The notes under the pieces were generated by a model. That model was given only the letters and a program-made list of their open reading frames with translations. It did no database searches and was not told where the DNA came from. From assembly GCA_002215645.1 (NCBI GenBank), contig NGFI01000002.1, positions 575,406 to 639,405 of the forward strand: 64,000 nt of DNA. The letters run 5' to 3'. Shown here piece after piece: positions 27,469 to 34,051 of this stretch. Position 1 is the stretch's first letter, and each line of letters begins with the position of its first letter. Both the position numbers and the translations under genes were made by a program. This DNA is from Gemmatimonadetes bacterium 2013_60CM_65_52 (GTDB taxonomy: Bacteria > Gemmatimonadota > Gemmatimonadetes > Gemmatimonadales > Gemmatimonadaceae).

Positions 27469-27849
27469 ATGTGGAACGCTCTCAAGCGCCTCTTCCCCGA
27501 AAACATTTTCGCCAGAAAGATCGATCCCGGCGCGGAACGGCGGCTCCGGCTCGCCCAGGCACGCGCCGAAGAGTCCATCATTCGCGCGCACGTGGACAAT
27601 GCGCTGATGTTCGTGGACACGCTCGCCGAAGACCTGACCTTCGACCGTGCCATCGACTCGTACGTCCGGCAGATGTCCATTCCCGAGCCGCTGGCCAGCA
27701 CCGTCGCCACGCGAACGCTCGTGGTGCTCGGCCAGGATCTCGTGCCCTACCGCAGGCGTTCACGCGAAGGTGCGACGACTGACGAATCGCGTCCGCCCCT
27801 ACGTCTCAACGAGGCGTCCGAGGCAAAGCGCGGCGTCAAGCGCGCCTGA
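27469..27849 (+). CDS. Hypothetical protein
   Basis: A 126-residue, charged, mostly helical soluble protein (MWNALKRLFPENIFARK; then RAHVDNALMFVDTLAEDLTFDRAIDSY). There is no signal peptide, membrane span or recognised motif; the last 30 residues look disordered. It stands alone between a divergent symporter gene and the convergent VKOR gene. GC-rich third positions and an intact frame support coding. Confidence 0.55.
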   Translation: MWNALKRLFPENIFARKIDPGAERRLRLAQARAEESIIRAHVDNALMFVDTLAEDLTFDRAIDSYVRQMSIPEPLASTVATRTLVVLGQDLVPYRRRSREGATTDESRPPLRLNEASEAKRGVKRA

Positions 27850-27861
27850 CACGCTCGACCG

Positions 27862-28395
27862 CTATTCCTCCGGACGCATCGCGCGCCTGCTCACTTCGCC
27901 GGTATTGCTGATCTGATCACCCACGCGCGCTTCGCGAAGCATCGCCGCGGCGTCGGTTACGACCTCGTCTTCCAGGTGGCTCACGTCGCGCAGATCCAGC
28001 AGCGACAGCACGAACAGCGTGGCCGCCAGAATCGCCGAGACGACGCACCACTGGCAGATCGCGTCGATGACGAAGAGCTCGAGATACGTGAGCCATGCGG
28101 AGAACAGCACGCCGAATCCGGTCATCCACGAGAGCACCAACGACACGCGCCGGCTCTCCGAGAGCGCATTCGTGAGCCCCGCGAGAGAAACGCCCAGGAC
28201 GGCGACGTAATAGAGGACGCCCCACACAGCCACCGGCACGTTGAACAGCCGCGCCCATTTGGACGTCTGCACCTTCTCGCACGAGCCGACGGCGCACACG
28301 AGCGTCCCGATGTACCCCAGCTTGTAGAGCGTCAGGTAGAGCGCGACGAAGAGGCCGCCCAGGGCGACGAGCGCGACGAGCGGCCTCTTGTTCAC
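27862..28395 (-). CDS. Vitamin K epoxide reductase (VKOR) family membrane protein
   Basis: A 177-residue protein with four membrane helices. The active-site CxxC is in DAICQWCVVSA, the loop cysteines are in LVCAVGSCEKV, followed by the conserved NVPVAVWGVLYY. Bacterial VKOR reoxidises DsbA-like oxidases and passes electrons to quinone, replacing DsbB. GTG at 28395 overlaps the stop of the DsbA-like gene (GTGA), so oxidase and regenerator are translated together. The frame is open upstream through the neighbour but without similarity. Confidence 0.9.
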   Translation of the reverse strand: MNKRPLVALVALGGLFVALYLTLYKLGYIGTLVCAVGSCEKVQTSKWARLFNVPVAVWGVLYYVAVLGVSLAGLTNALSESRRVSLVLSWMTGFGVLFSAWLTYLELFVIDAICQWCVVSAILAATLFVLSLLDLRDVSHLEDEVVTDAAAMLREARVGDQISNTGEVSRRAMRPEE

Positions 28396-29114
28396 TTCGC
28401 CTTGCCCGACTCCGCCGGGGCGGAAGGCGCCTTCGCCAGCGCGTCGTCCACGAGCTTCTTGAACGCATCGTACGGCAGCGCGCCGGGCACGAGCTTGTCG
28501 CCGATCACGAAGGTCGGGGTCTGATTCACCTGACGGCGCTCGCCCTCCAGCAGATTCGCCTGGATCTGCGCCCGGTATGTCTCCTTGTCCATGCACGCGC
28601 TGTATCGGGTCATGTCGAGCCCGATGCTCTTGGCGACGTCGGCGAGTGGACCACGCGGGCGGCTCGTAGCCTCTCCATTCCACTTGTCCTGATTGGCGAA
28701 GATCTGGTCGTGCATCTGCCAGAACTTGCCCTGCTCGTTGGCACACGCCGCCGCGAGCGAGGCGTCCCACGTGTTCTTGTGCATCGCGAGCGGGTAGTCG
28801 AGAAAGCGAAGGCGCACCTTTCCGGCATTCACGAGCTGCGCGCGGACGTCCGGCTCCGTGACCGTCGCGAACTGTCCGCAGCTCGGGCACTCGAAGTCGG
28901 CAAACTCCAGAACCTCCACGGGCGCGCTGGCGCTGCCCAGCACGTAGCCCTCGGCCTTGAGCTTGGGTAGCGTCGGATCGATGGTGCGTGACGTCATCTT
29001 CGGACGCGAGGCCTGCCACCCAAGGGCGGCAAGCCCGACCACCGCGATGATGCCCGCCGCGATCCAGAATGCGCGGCCGGGTCCGCCGCGCCCCCGTACT
29101 TCCTTCCTTGCCAT
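28392..29114 (-). CDS. DsbA-like thiol:disulfide oxidoreductase, membrane-anchored
   Basis: A 240-residue protein. A basic N-terminus and one hydrophobic helix (FWIAAGIIAVVGLAALGW) anchor a periplasmic thioredoxin fold. The active site is FECPSCGQF and the cis-proline loop NQTPTFVIG. It should oxidise cysteines in exported proteins, and is recharged by the adjacent VKOR. A TACCTTTC box on the minus strand at 29149-29156 may be its promoter element. Divergent from the alpha/beta hydrolase gene. Confidence 0.9.
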   Translation of the reverse strand: MARKEVRGRGGPGRAFWIAAGIIAVVGLAALGWQASRPKMTSRTIDPTLPKLKAEGYVLGSASAPVEVLEFADFECPSCGQFATVTEPDVRAQLVNAGKVRLRFLDYPLAMHKNTWDASLAAACANEQGKFWQMHDQIFANQDKWNGEATSRPRGPLADVAKSIGLDMTRYSACMDKETYRAQIQANLLEGERRQVNQTPTFVIGDKLVPGALPYDAFKKLVDDALAKAPSAPAESGKAK

Positions 29115-29268
29115 GAATGCTCCCGCGCTGAAGCCGCTTGTGTGCGGCGAAAGGTAGAGGGATTACGCCACTGTGAGCAACGCGTGGCCGCTCTGGACCT
29201 CACGGCGCGCGCCGTGCATTGTCCGCCCGCACTCCTGACACCGCAACGTCTCCAAGGTTCATTTCGAC

Positions 29269-30114
29269 ATGGACGCCGACCTGCTTCGAATTCCCGTTGG
29301 ACCCGGCTCGATGCACATCGAGCGGTACGGGCATGGCGGTGCGCCAGTCGTCCTGCTGCACGGATTCGGGACGTCGAGCTTCGTGTGGCGCGAGATCGCG
29401 CCGGACATCGCGCTCGCCAATCGCACGGCGTTCGCGATCGATCTGTTCGGACACGGCGAATCGGACCGCCCCTTCGACGCGGATTTCGGGATCGCTGCGC
29501 AGGCCGAGCTCGTTGATCGGGCGCTGACGGCGCTCCGTCTCCCCAGAGCCACGATCGTAGGACTCGACCTTGGCGGCGCCATAGCGCTTCGTCTCGCGGC
29601 GAATCGGCCTGAGCGCGTGGAGCGGCTGTTCCTCGTCAACCCCATCGCACTCGACGAAGTGCCGGCGGAGGACATCAAGACATTACAAAGAAATACCGGT
29701 CGCTTTGCCTTCCGCGTGAGCCGGGGCATTCTGGGCGCCGCGCCCATCCTGACCGAGCTGCTGCGCCGCAGCGTGACGAATGAGGAGCACATGCCCGACA
29801 AGCTCATCGCGCGCTACCTCGCACCCTACGTCGGCGAAGAGGGGTTGGCGCACCTGCTGCTCCTCGCGCGCTCCGTGGACGGCGAGGACATGGAGGACGC
29901 CGAGCTCGGAACGCTGCCACAGCCGACGCTGATTCTGTGGGGGGATCAGGATGCGTGGGTCGGACCAAAGTTTCCCGAGCGACTGACCGAGACTATTCCG
30001 GGCAGCCGGCTCGTGCGGCTTCCCGGCGTGGGACGTCTGGTTCCCGAGGAAGCGCCGGAAGCGGTGGTCTCGCTATTGCTCGAGTTCATCGGTGCGACAG
30101 CGCTCCACGCGTGA
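29269..30114 (+). CDS. Alpha/beta hydrolase lacking the catalytic histidine
   Basis: A 281-residue alpha/beta-fold protein. The oxyanion loop is HGFGTSSFVW (residues 31-40). The nucleophile elbow is GLDLGG with Asp100 in place of Ser, as in epoxide hydrolases and dehalogenases. The acid is in LWGDQDAW (Asp226/228). Where family members have GVGHLVPEEAPE, this one reads GVGRLVPEEAPE: the catalytic His is Arg256. A single G-for-A difference (CGT for CAT) explains it. Either the enzyme is inactive, works differently, or the base is wrong. Confidence 0.8.
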   Translation: MDADLLRIPVGPGSMHIERYGHGGAPVVLLHGFGTSSFVWREIAPDIALANRTAFAIDLFGHGESDRPFDADFGIAAQAELVDRALTALRLPRATIVGLDLGGAIALRLAANRPERVERLFLVNPIALDEVPAEDIKTLQRNTGRFAFRVSRGILGAAPILTELLRRSVTNEEHMPDKLIARYLAPYVGEEGLAHLLLLARSVDGEDMEDAELGTLPQPTLILWGDQDAWVGPKFPERLTETIPGSRLVRLPGVGRLVPEEAPEAVVSLLLEFIGATALHA

Positions 30115-30189
30115 TTCGCGTATCGCTCTGTGATGCAGCTCGTTTCCTGGTTATATTTCGATTCTGGAGTTCCCCTTTAATCCGTATAC

Positions 30190-30477
30190 ATGGCCAAAGC
30201 GCAAAAGACCGCGGGTGCACGTCGTTATGCAGGACCCGCGCAGCCGACCCCCTTCGAGGAAGCCCGCGACGAGCTGTTCCAGCACATCATGCGTTGCGGT
30301 GTCGTCGGTGCGGACCCCGAGCATGCAGACGAGTGGTTCGCCGAGACGATGAAGTACATGACCGAGCGATTTCCGGAGCTCGGCGAGCGTGAGCTGACCG
30401 AGCTGAAGACGCTCGGTGCCCGCTTCGCCCAGCCTCCCAAGGCCCGGTCCGAGTCCGACGCCGCTTCCGCAGCCTGA
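30190..30477 (+). CDS. Small conserved-looking protein of unknown function
   Basis: A 95-residue soluble, acidic, helical protein (FEEARDELFQHIMRCGVVGA; EWFAETMKYMTERFPELGERELTELKTLGARFAQP). It has a lysine/alanine-rich start and a disordered tail. I do not recognise a domain. A TATATTTC box at 30153-30160 may be the promoter element. A strong intrinsic terminator begins 10 bases after the stop, so it is a self-contained single-gene unit, which suggests independent and perhaps high expression. Confidence 0.65.
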   Translation: MAKAQKTAGARRYAGPAQPTPFEEARDELFQHIMRCGVVGADPEHADEWFAETMKYMTERFPELGERELTELKTLGARFAQPPKARSESDAASAA

Positions 30478-30486
30478 AGGGTTTTG

Positions 30487-30517
30487 AGACGCCCCCGATC
30501 ACATCGGGGGCGTCTTT
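30487..30517 (+). terminator. Rho-independent terminator
   Basis: A 13-bp GC-rich perfect stem (AGACGCCCCCGAT at 30487-30499 with its complement at 30503-30515), a CAC loop and a short T run after it. It ends the 30190-30477 transcript and lies between this gene and the convergent gene at 30528. Confidence 0.88.
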
Positions 30518-30527
30518 CACTTGGCGC

Positions 30528-31037
30528 TCAGCGCGTCCGCACGCCGGACCAGCGCAGCGCCACTCCCGCACGCACTCCGCCGCCCAGCCCGAGCTGTACT
30601 GACGGCGACACTCCGCTCGACCATCGCGGTCCCTCGAGGTCCATCATGGCCACGAGATACGGCCGCACTCTATCGTGCCGCCGCGCACGCAGACTCACAC
30701 CCGCGCCGCCGGAAAGTCCCCATGGGGACTGCCTGAATGGGTCGAGCAGAAACCGCGCGGTGAGGTCCACTCGTCCACTCGTCTCCGTAGCGCCGGAGAC
30801 GACGTCCACGCCCGCCGCGCCGATGACGCCGATGCGCGCATAGTAACCGGCCGGAATCTCCGCGCCGCCGCCCACCTGCAGACTCGCGCGCCGCGCAATG
30901 GCGATGACGTCGGCACGCACTTCGGGACGCGCACCGAGCGCCAGGTCCTGCGCCGCGGCCGCCAGCGGCGCGAGGGCCATTGCCGCCAGCCCTGCGCAGA
31001 TTCGCGCCCCTCGGCTCAGCGGGCGCGCGCCTTCCAC
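30528..31037 (-). CDS. Putative secreted/outer-membrane protein
   Basis: About 169 residues from GTG at 31037. The start is a signal peptide (ICAGLAAMALAPLAAAAQD), and the mature part is rich in alternating beta-strand patterns with GARPEVRADVIAIARRA, YYARIGVIGAAGVDV, and an arginine-containing terminal strand VALRWSGVRTR. This looks like a small outer-membrane beta-barrel, but no family is recognised. It overlaps the end of the phosphatidyltransferase gene by 22 bases. The frame is open far upstream, but only this part has protein character. Confidence 0.6.
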   Translation of the reverse strand: MEGARPLSRGARICAGLAAMALAPLAAAAQDLALGARPEVRADVIAIARRASLQVGGGAEIPAGYYARIGVIGAAGVDVVSGATETSGRVDLTARFLLDPFRQSPWGLSGGAGVSLRARRHDRVRPYLVAMMDLEGPRWSSGVSPSVQLGLGGGVRAGVALRWSGVRTR

Positions 31038-31543
31038 AGCGCCAGCGTGTAGTCCCCGATCGAGAGCAGCGACGTAGCCGCCACGATCGCCAACAGCACC
31101 GGCACTGCCGGCTGCGCGATGAGCACCGCCGCCAGCGTAAAGAGCTGAAGCACGGTCACCGCCTTCCCGAGCATGCGCGCCTTGAACTCGACGGGCCGCA
31201 GCCACGGAACGGCGCGCGCGGTCAGGAATCCCACCGCGGTCATGATGTCCCGCGAGAGGAGAATGAAGTACGCCGCGGTGGTCAGGAATCCCTCGAAGAG
31301 CAGCGTGCCGACCACGGTCAACACGAAGACGCGATCGGCGATCGGATCGAGGAGCGCACCCCATCGTGACGTCGCATGCACGCGACGCGCGAGCCATCCG
31401 TCGAGGAAATCCGTTACCGCCGCCGCACCGATGAGACTCACCCGTGCGTCCGTGGTGCCCGACGCGACGAACCCCGCGGCACAGGCGAGCCGCATGTAAG
31501 ACAGCAGGTTCGGCAAACGGCCCAGCGTTCCGCGCGACGACAT
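31016..31543 (-). CDS. CDP-alcohol phosphatidyltransferase (PgsA-like)
   Basis: A 175-residue membrane enzyme with about five helices. The family motif D-x2-DG-x2-AR-x8-G-x3-D-x3-D is complete in DFLDGWLARRVHATSRWGAL followed by LDPIADR. It transfers a phosphatidyl group from CDP-diacylglycerol to an alcohol. Similarity of the start (LPNLLSYMRLACA) is to phosphatidylglycerophosphate synthases, but the acceptor is not certain. ATG at 31543. Divergent from the cNMP-binding protein gene; 31544-31666 holds both promoters. Confidence 0.88.
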   Translation of the reverse strand: MSSRGTLGRLPNLLSYMRLACAAGFVASGTTDARVSLIGAAAVTDFLDGWLARRVHATSRWGALLDPIADRVFVLTVVGTLLFEGFLTTAAYFILLSRDIMTAVGFLTARAVPWLRPVEFKARMLGKAVTVLQLFTLAAVLIAQPAVPVLLAIVAATSLLSIGDYTLALWKARAR

Positions 31544-31666
31544 GACCTCGAATACTAATCGGTGGTCCCGGGTGGCAGCCTCGCCGCAGCGGGCATGACG
31601 CTTGCCCCTCCTCCGGACGCCGCATAAGCTATCGCTCGACGCAGTCTCCTCACTTCGCGGCGCCGC

Positions 31667-32131
31667 ATGCCCAACACCATCGAGCTGCTCAAGAACGTCT
31701 CGATCTTCAAGGACCTGGACGAGTCCGAGCTCGCCGAGATCTCCGAGGTGTGCAAGGAGGAGAAGTACGAGAGCGGCGAGTACATCTTTCGCGAAGGGGA
31801 GAGCGGGAATCGGCTCTACCTCATCGTCGTGGGCGAGGTACGAATCAGCCGCGACGTGCCAGGCAGCGGCGAAGAGGCGCTCGCCGTCCTCAAGCCCGGG
31901 GCGCTCTTCGGCGAGATGGCGGTGTTCGACCGCAGCGAACGGTCCACGCATGCCATCTCGAACGGCGGCACGACCGTGTTGACCATCGCGCGTCCGGATT
32001 TCGAGATGCTGCTCGACTTCAACCGCGAGATGGCGTACAAGGTGCTGTGGTCCGTCACGCGGCTGCTGTCGGCGCGGCTGCGGAGCACGAACGACTCCCT
32101 GCGGTCGTTCCTCGCCATGAGCATGTTCTGA
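31667..32131 (+). CDS. Cyclic nucleotide-binding domain protein without HTH
   Basis: A 154-residue protein that is almost entirely one cNMP-binding beta-roll: VSIFKDLDESELAEISEVC, YIFREGESGNRLYLIVVGEVRI and the phosphate-cassette-like PGALFGEMAVFDRSERS. The final helix (NREMAYKVLWSVTRLLSARLRSTNDSL) is where CRP proteins lead into a DNA-binding domain, but none follows. It is therefore a sensor or dimerising regulator, not a transcription factor. Its stop overlaps the probable CTG start of the SpeD-like gene. Confidence 0.85.
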   Translation: MPNTIELLKNVSIFKDLDESELAEISEVCKEEKYESGEYIFREGESGNRLYLIVVGEVRISRDVPGSGEEALAVLKPGALFGEMAVFDRSERSTHAISNGGTTVLTIARPDFEMLLDFNREMAYKVLWSVTRLLSARLRSTNDSLRSFLAMSMF

Positions 32132-32475
32132 CAGACCCGCGAACGATCGTACACCTCAGCGCGAACCTCACGGGGGTCGGCTCCGGTGCGTTACGTGATT
32201 CGTCGCTCCTCGGCGGCCTGCTCATCGCTGCGGCGGGCGCCGGGGGCCTGAGCGCGCACGGCGCGCCGATCGTGCGTGTCGCCGCGGACGGCAGTGTGTC
32301 GGTGTTTCTCTTTGTGGACTCCTGCCACCTGAGCGCGCACACGGTGCCTGAGAGCGGGCTGCTGCTGCTCGATGCCTTCGCGCCGACGGAGACGGAAGCG
32401 AAGAAGGCGCTCGACGTCTTCGTGCGGCGCCTGGCGCCAACCAACGTGGCGAGCGAGTCGCACCAGCGGGGCTGA
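32128..32475 (+). CDS. SpeD-like protein (S-adenosylmethionine decarboxylase homologue) with altered active site
   Basis: About 115 residues, the size of bacterial SpeD. The core reads FLFVDSCHLSAHTVPESGLLLLDAF (residues 60-84). In active SpeD this region reads ESHxxxHTxPExG, with a Ser before the His that becomes the pyruvoyl cofactor. Here Cys66 occupies that place. The second catalytic Cys of the FTCG block is also absent (DAFAPTE). No ATG, GTG or TTG is in frame before the conserved part; CTG at 32128 overlaps the previous stop (CTGA) and is the likely start. It may be inactive or have a new role. It lies between a cNMP-binding protein and a membrane protein. Confidence 0.7.
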   Translation: MTDPRTIVHLSANLTGVGSGALRDSSLLGGLLIAAAGAGGLSAHGAPIVRVAADGSVSVFLFVDSCHLSAHTVPESGLLLLDAFAPTETEAKKALDVFVRRLAPTNVASESHQRG

Positions 32476-32476
32476 G

Positions 32477-34045
32477 ATGTTCGCGTTTCTTCCGCTGGTC
32501 CTGCTGATCTTCAATGGCGTCGTCGTCATTTGGGACGTCGTGCTCACGGGACGAATGGCGCAGGTGCGGACGCTGCCCCGCCCGTTCGTCTTCCTCACCG
32601 GCCTCGCGGGCTTCCTGCTCGTGCCGGCGCTGGTCATCCATCTCGCGACGAGCGATGCGGTGACGGGCCGCTCCGTGACCGCAGTCGACTGGCTGTGGCC
32701 GGTCACGGTGGTGCTTTTCGCGCTGCAGGCCATTTACGCCGGCGCGCGCCGTCTCGTGAATCCGTTCGTTGGATTCTTCGTGGCGCTCTATGACATCATC
32801 GTCGCGTCGGACGCGGTGCTCCGGTTCGTGGCCTCGCGCGGCACGCCGCTTCCGGGAGCCGCGCTCGTCGTCCTCGCGGCAACGAGCAGCGCGTTCGCGT
32901 TCCTGAGCGTCTCGCCCACGATCATCGCGTCGCCGCTCTTCTTTTTCGTGCCCATGACGGCGCCCGCATATCCCGCGCTGCGCCCTTCCGCCGCAACCTT
33001 TCGCGTATTCCTCGCGCTCGTCGCGTTCGGGTGGATCGTCGTGATCCTGTCGCGCGTGTTCCCCGCCGATCAGGCGGTGAACTCGTACGGCGCGCACGAC
33101 TCGCGGCGAGAGAAGCTTCAGGAGCGCCCCGCGAATGACTTCGACATCGGGCTCAAGCTGTTCCCCGACCTCGAGGGCGGGCCGCCGCCGGTCGCCATCG
33201 CGAACGACATCGCGCTCGCGGACTCGATCGGCGTGACCGTGGTCAGCGTGACCGTGGTGCCTGAGGCAATGGACCGCGCGGCGCTCGACTCGCTCGCGCA
33301 CACGCTGGACGAGCTGCGCAGCGACAGCACGCAGCTCATCGTGACCATGGGATACCACTCTGGTCTCATCCCACTGCCCGGCCGGAACTTCAGCGAGCGA
33401 CGCCGCCTCGCCGCCATCGGACCCATCGTGCGCCACCTGCGGCCCGACATTCTCATTCCGGCCAAGGATCCGTACACCGCGGGTTCAGCTGCCGCCGGCG
33501 TCCGGCCACCGCAATTCTGGGAGACCTACCTCACGCGCGCCGCCGCCGAAGCGCATCGCGTGGACCGGCGCGTGCGCATTGGCGTGGCCGCATCGCTCTA
33601 CGAGAGCCGTGACAGCGCGCTGTATGCCTGGGCCGCCTCGCCATCGTCTCCCGTCGACGTCGTCGGATTCACGCTCTATCCGTCGCCCAGCGGTGTCATC
33701 CCGCTCGACGCCGCGCGCGGGGCAGCCGATCGCTGGATGGTCGAATCGCGGTCCACGAAGGATCACTGGGTGTTCGCCGTCGGCGGCTTCCCGGAAGCAC
33801 ATGGCGAGGCGAGTCAGGAGCGTGCGGTCTGGTCAGCGCTCGCGTGGGCCACGAGCAGGCCCGCCATCAAGGGACTCATCGTCGCCGAAGCGGGGGACTA
33901 CGGCTCCATTCGCGGTGTGCGCGCCGCTGACGGCCACCTCCGCCGCGTGGCGTTCGCGATCATGCGCGCCATCAAGGGACTCCGCGAGACAGCAACGGAT
34001 TCCACCCCCGCGGCGCTCAAGGGCGCGCAGCGGGTCAGCGGATAG
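32477..34045 (+). CDS. Membrane protein with C-terminal TIM-barrel (glycosidase-like) domain
   Basis: A 522-residue protein from ATG at 32477, one base after the SpeD-like stop. Residues 1-205 hold about seven hydrophobic helices. Residues 225-505 look like a TIM barrel of the glycoside-hydrolase kind: FDIGLKLFPD, QLIVTMGYHSG, ILIPAKDPY, VDVVGFTLYPS, HWVFAVGGFPEAHGEASQE, GLIVAEAGDYGS. Where related hydrolases carry a catalytic Glu before the Gly-Phe-Pro loop, this reads AVGGFPEA, so hydrolase activity is uncertain. I know no characterised protein with this exact architecture. Confidence 0.65.
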   Translation: MFAFLPLVLLIFNGVVVIWDVVLTGRMAQVRTLPRPFVFLTGLAGFLLVPALVIHLATSDAVTGRSVTAVDWLWPVTVVLFALQAIYAGARRLVNPFVGFFVALYDIIVASDAVLRFVASRGTPLPGAALVVLAATSSAFAFLSVSPTIIASPLFFFVPMTAPAYPALRPSAATFRVFLALVAFGWIVVILSRVFPADQAVNSYGAHDSRREKLQERPANDFDIGLKLFPDLEGGPPPVAIANDIALADSIGVTVVSVTVVPEAMDRAALDSLAHTLDELRSDSTQLIVTMGYHSGLIPLPGRNFSERRRLAAIGPIVRHLRPDILIPAKDPYTAGSAAAGVRPPQFWETYLTRAAAEAHRVDRRVRIGVAASLYESRDSALYAWAASPSSPVDVVGFTLYPSPSGVIPLDAARGAADRWMVESRSTKDHWVFAVGGFPEAHGEASQERAVWSALAWATSRPAIKGLIVAEAGDYGSIRGVRAADGHLRRVAFAIMRAIKGLRETATDSTPAALKGAQRVSG

Positions 34046-34051
34046 CGAGCG

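Noticed and set aside
32222-33436. 404-codon open frame on the minus strand
   Set aside because: Antisense to the SpeD-like and membrane/TIM-barrel genes; low-complexity Arg/His/Asp composition.
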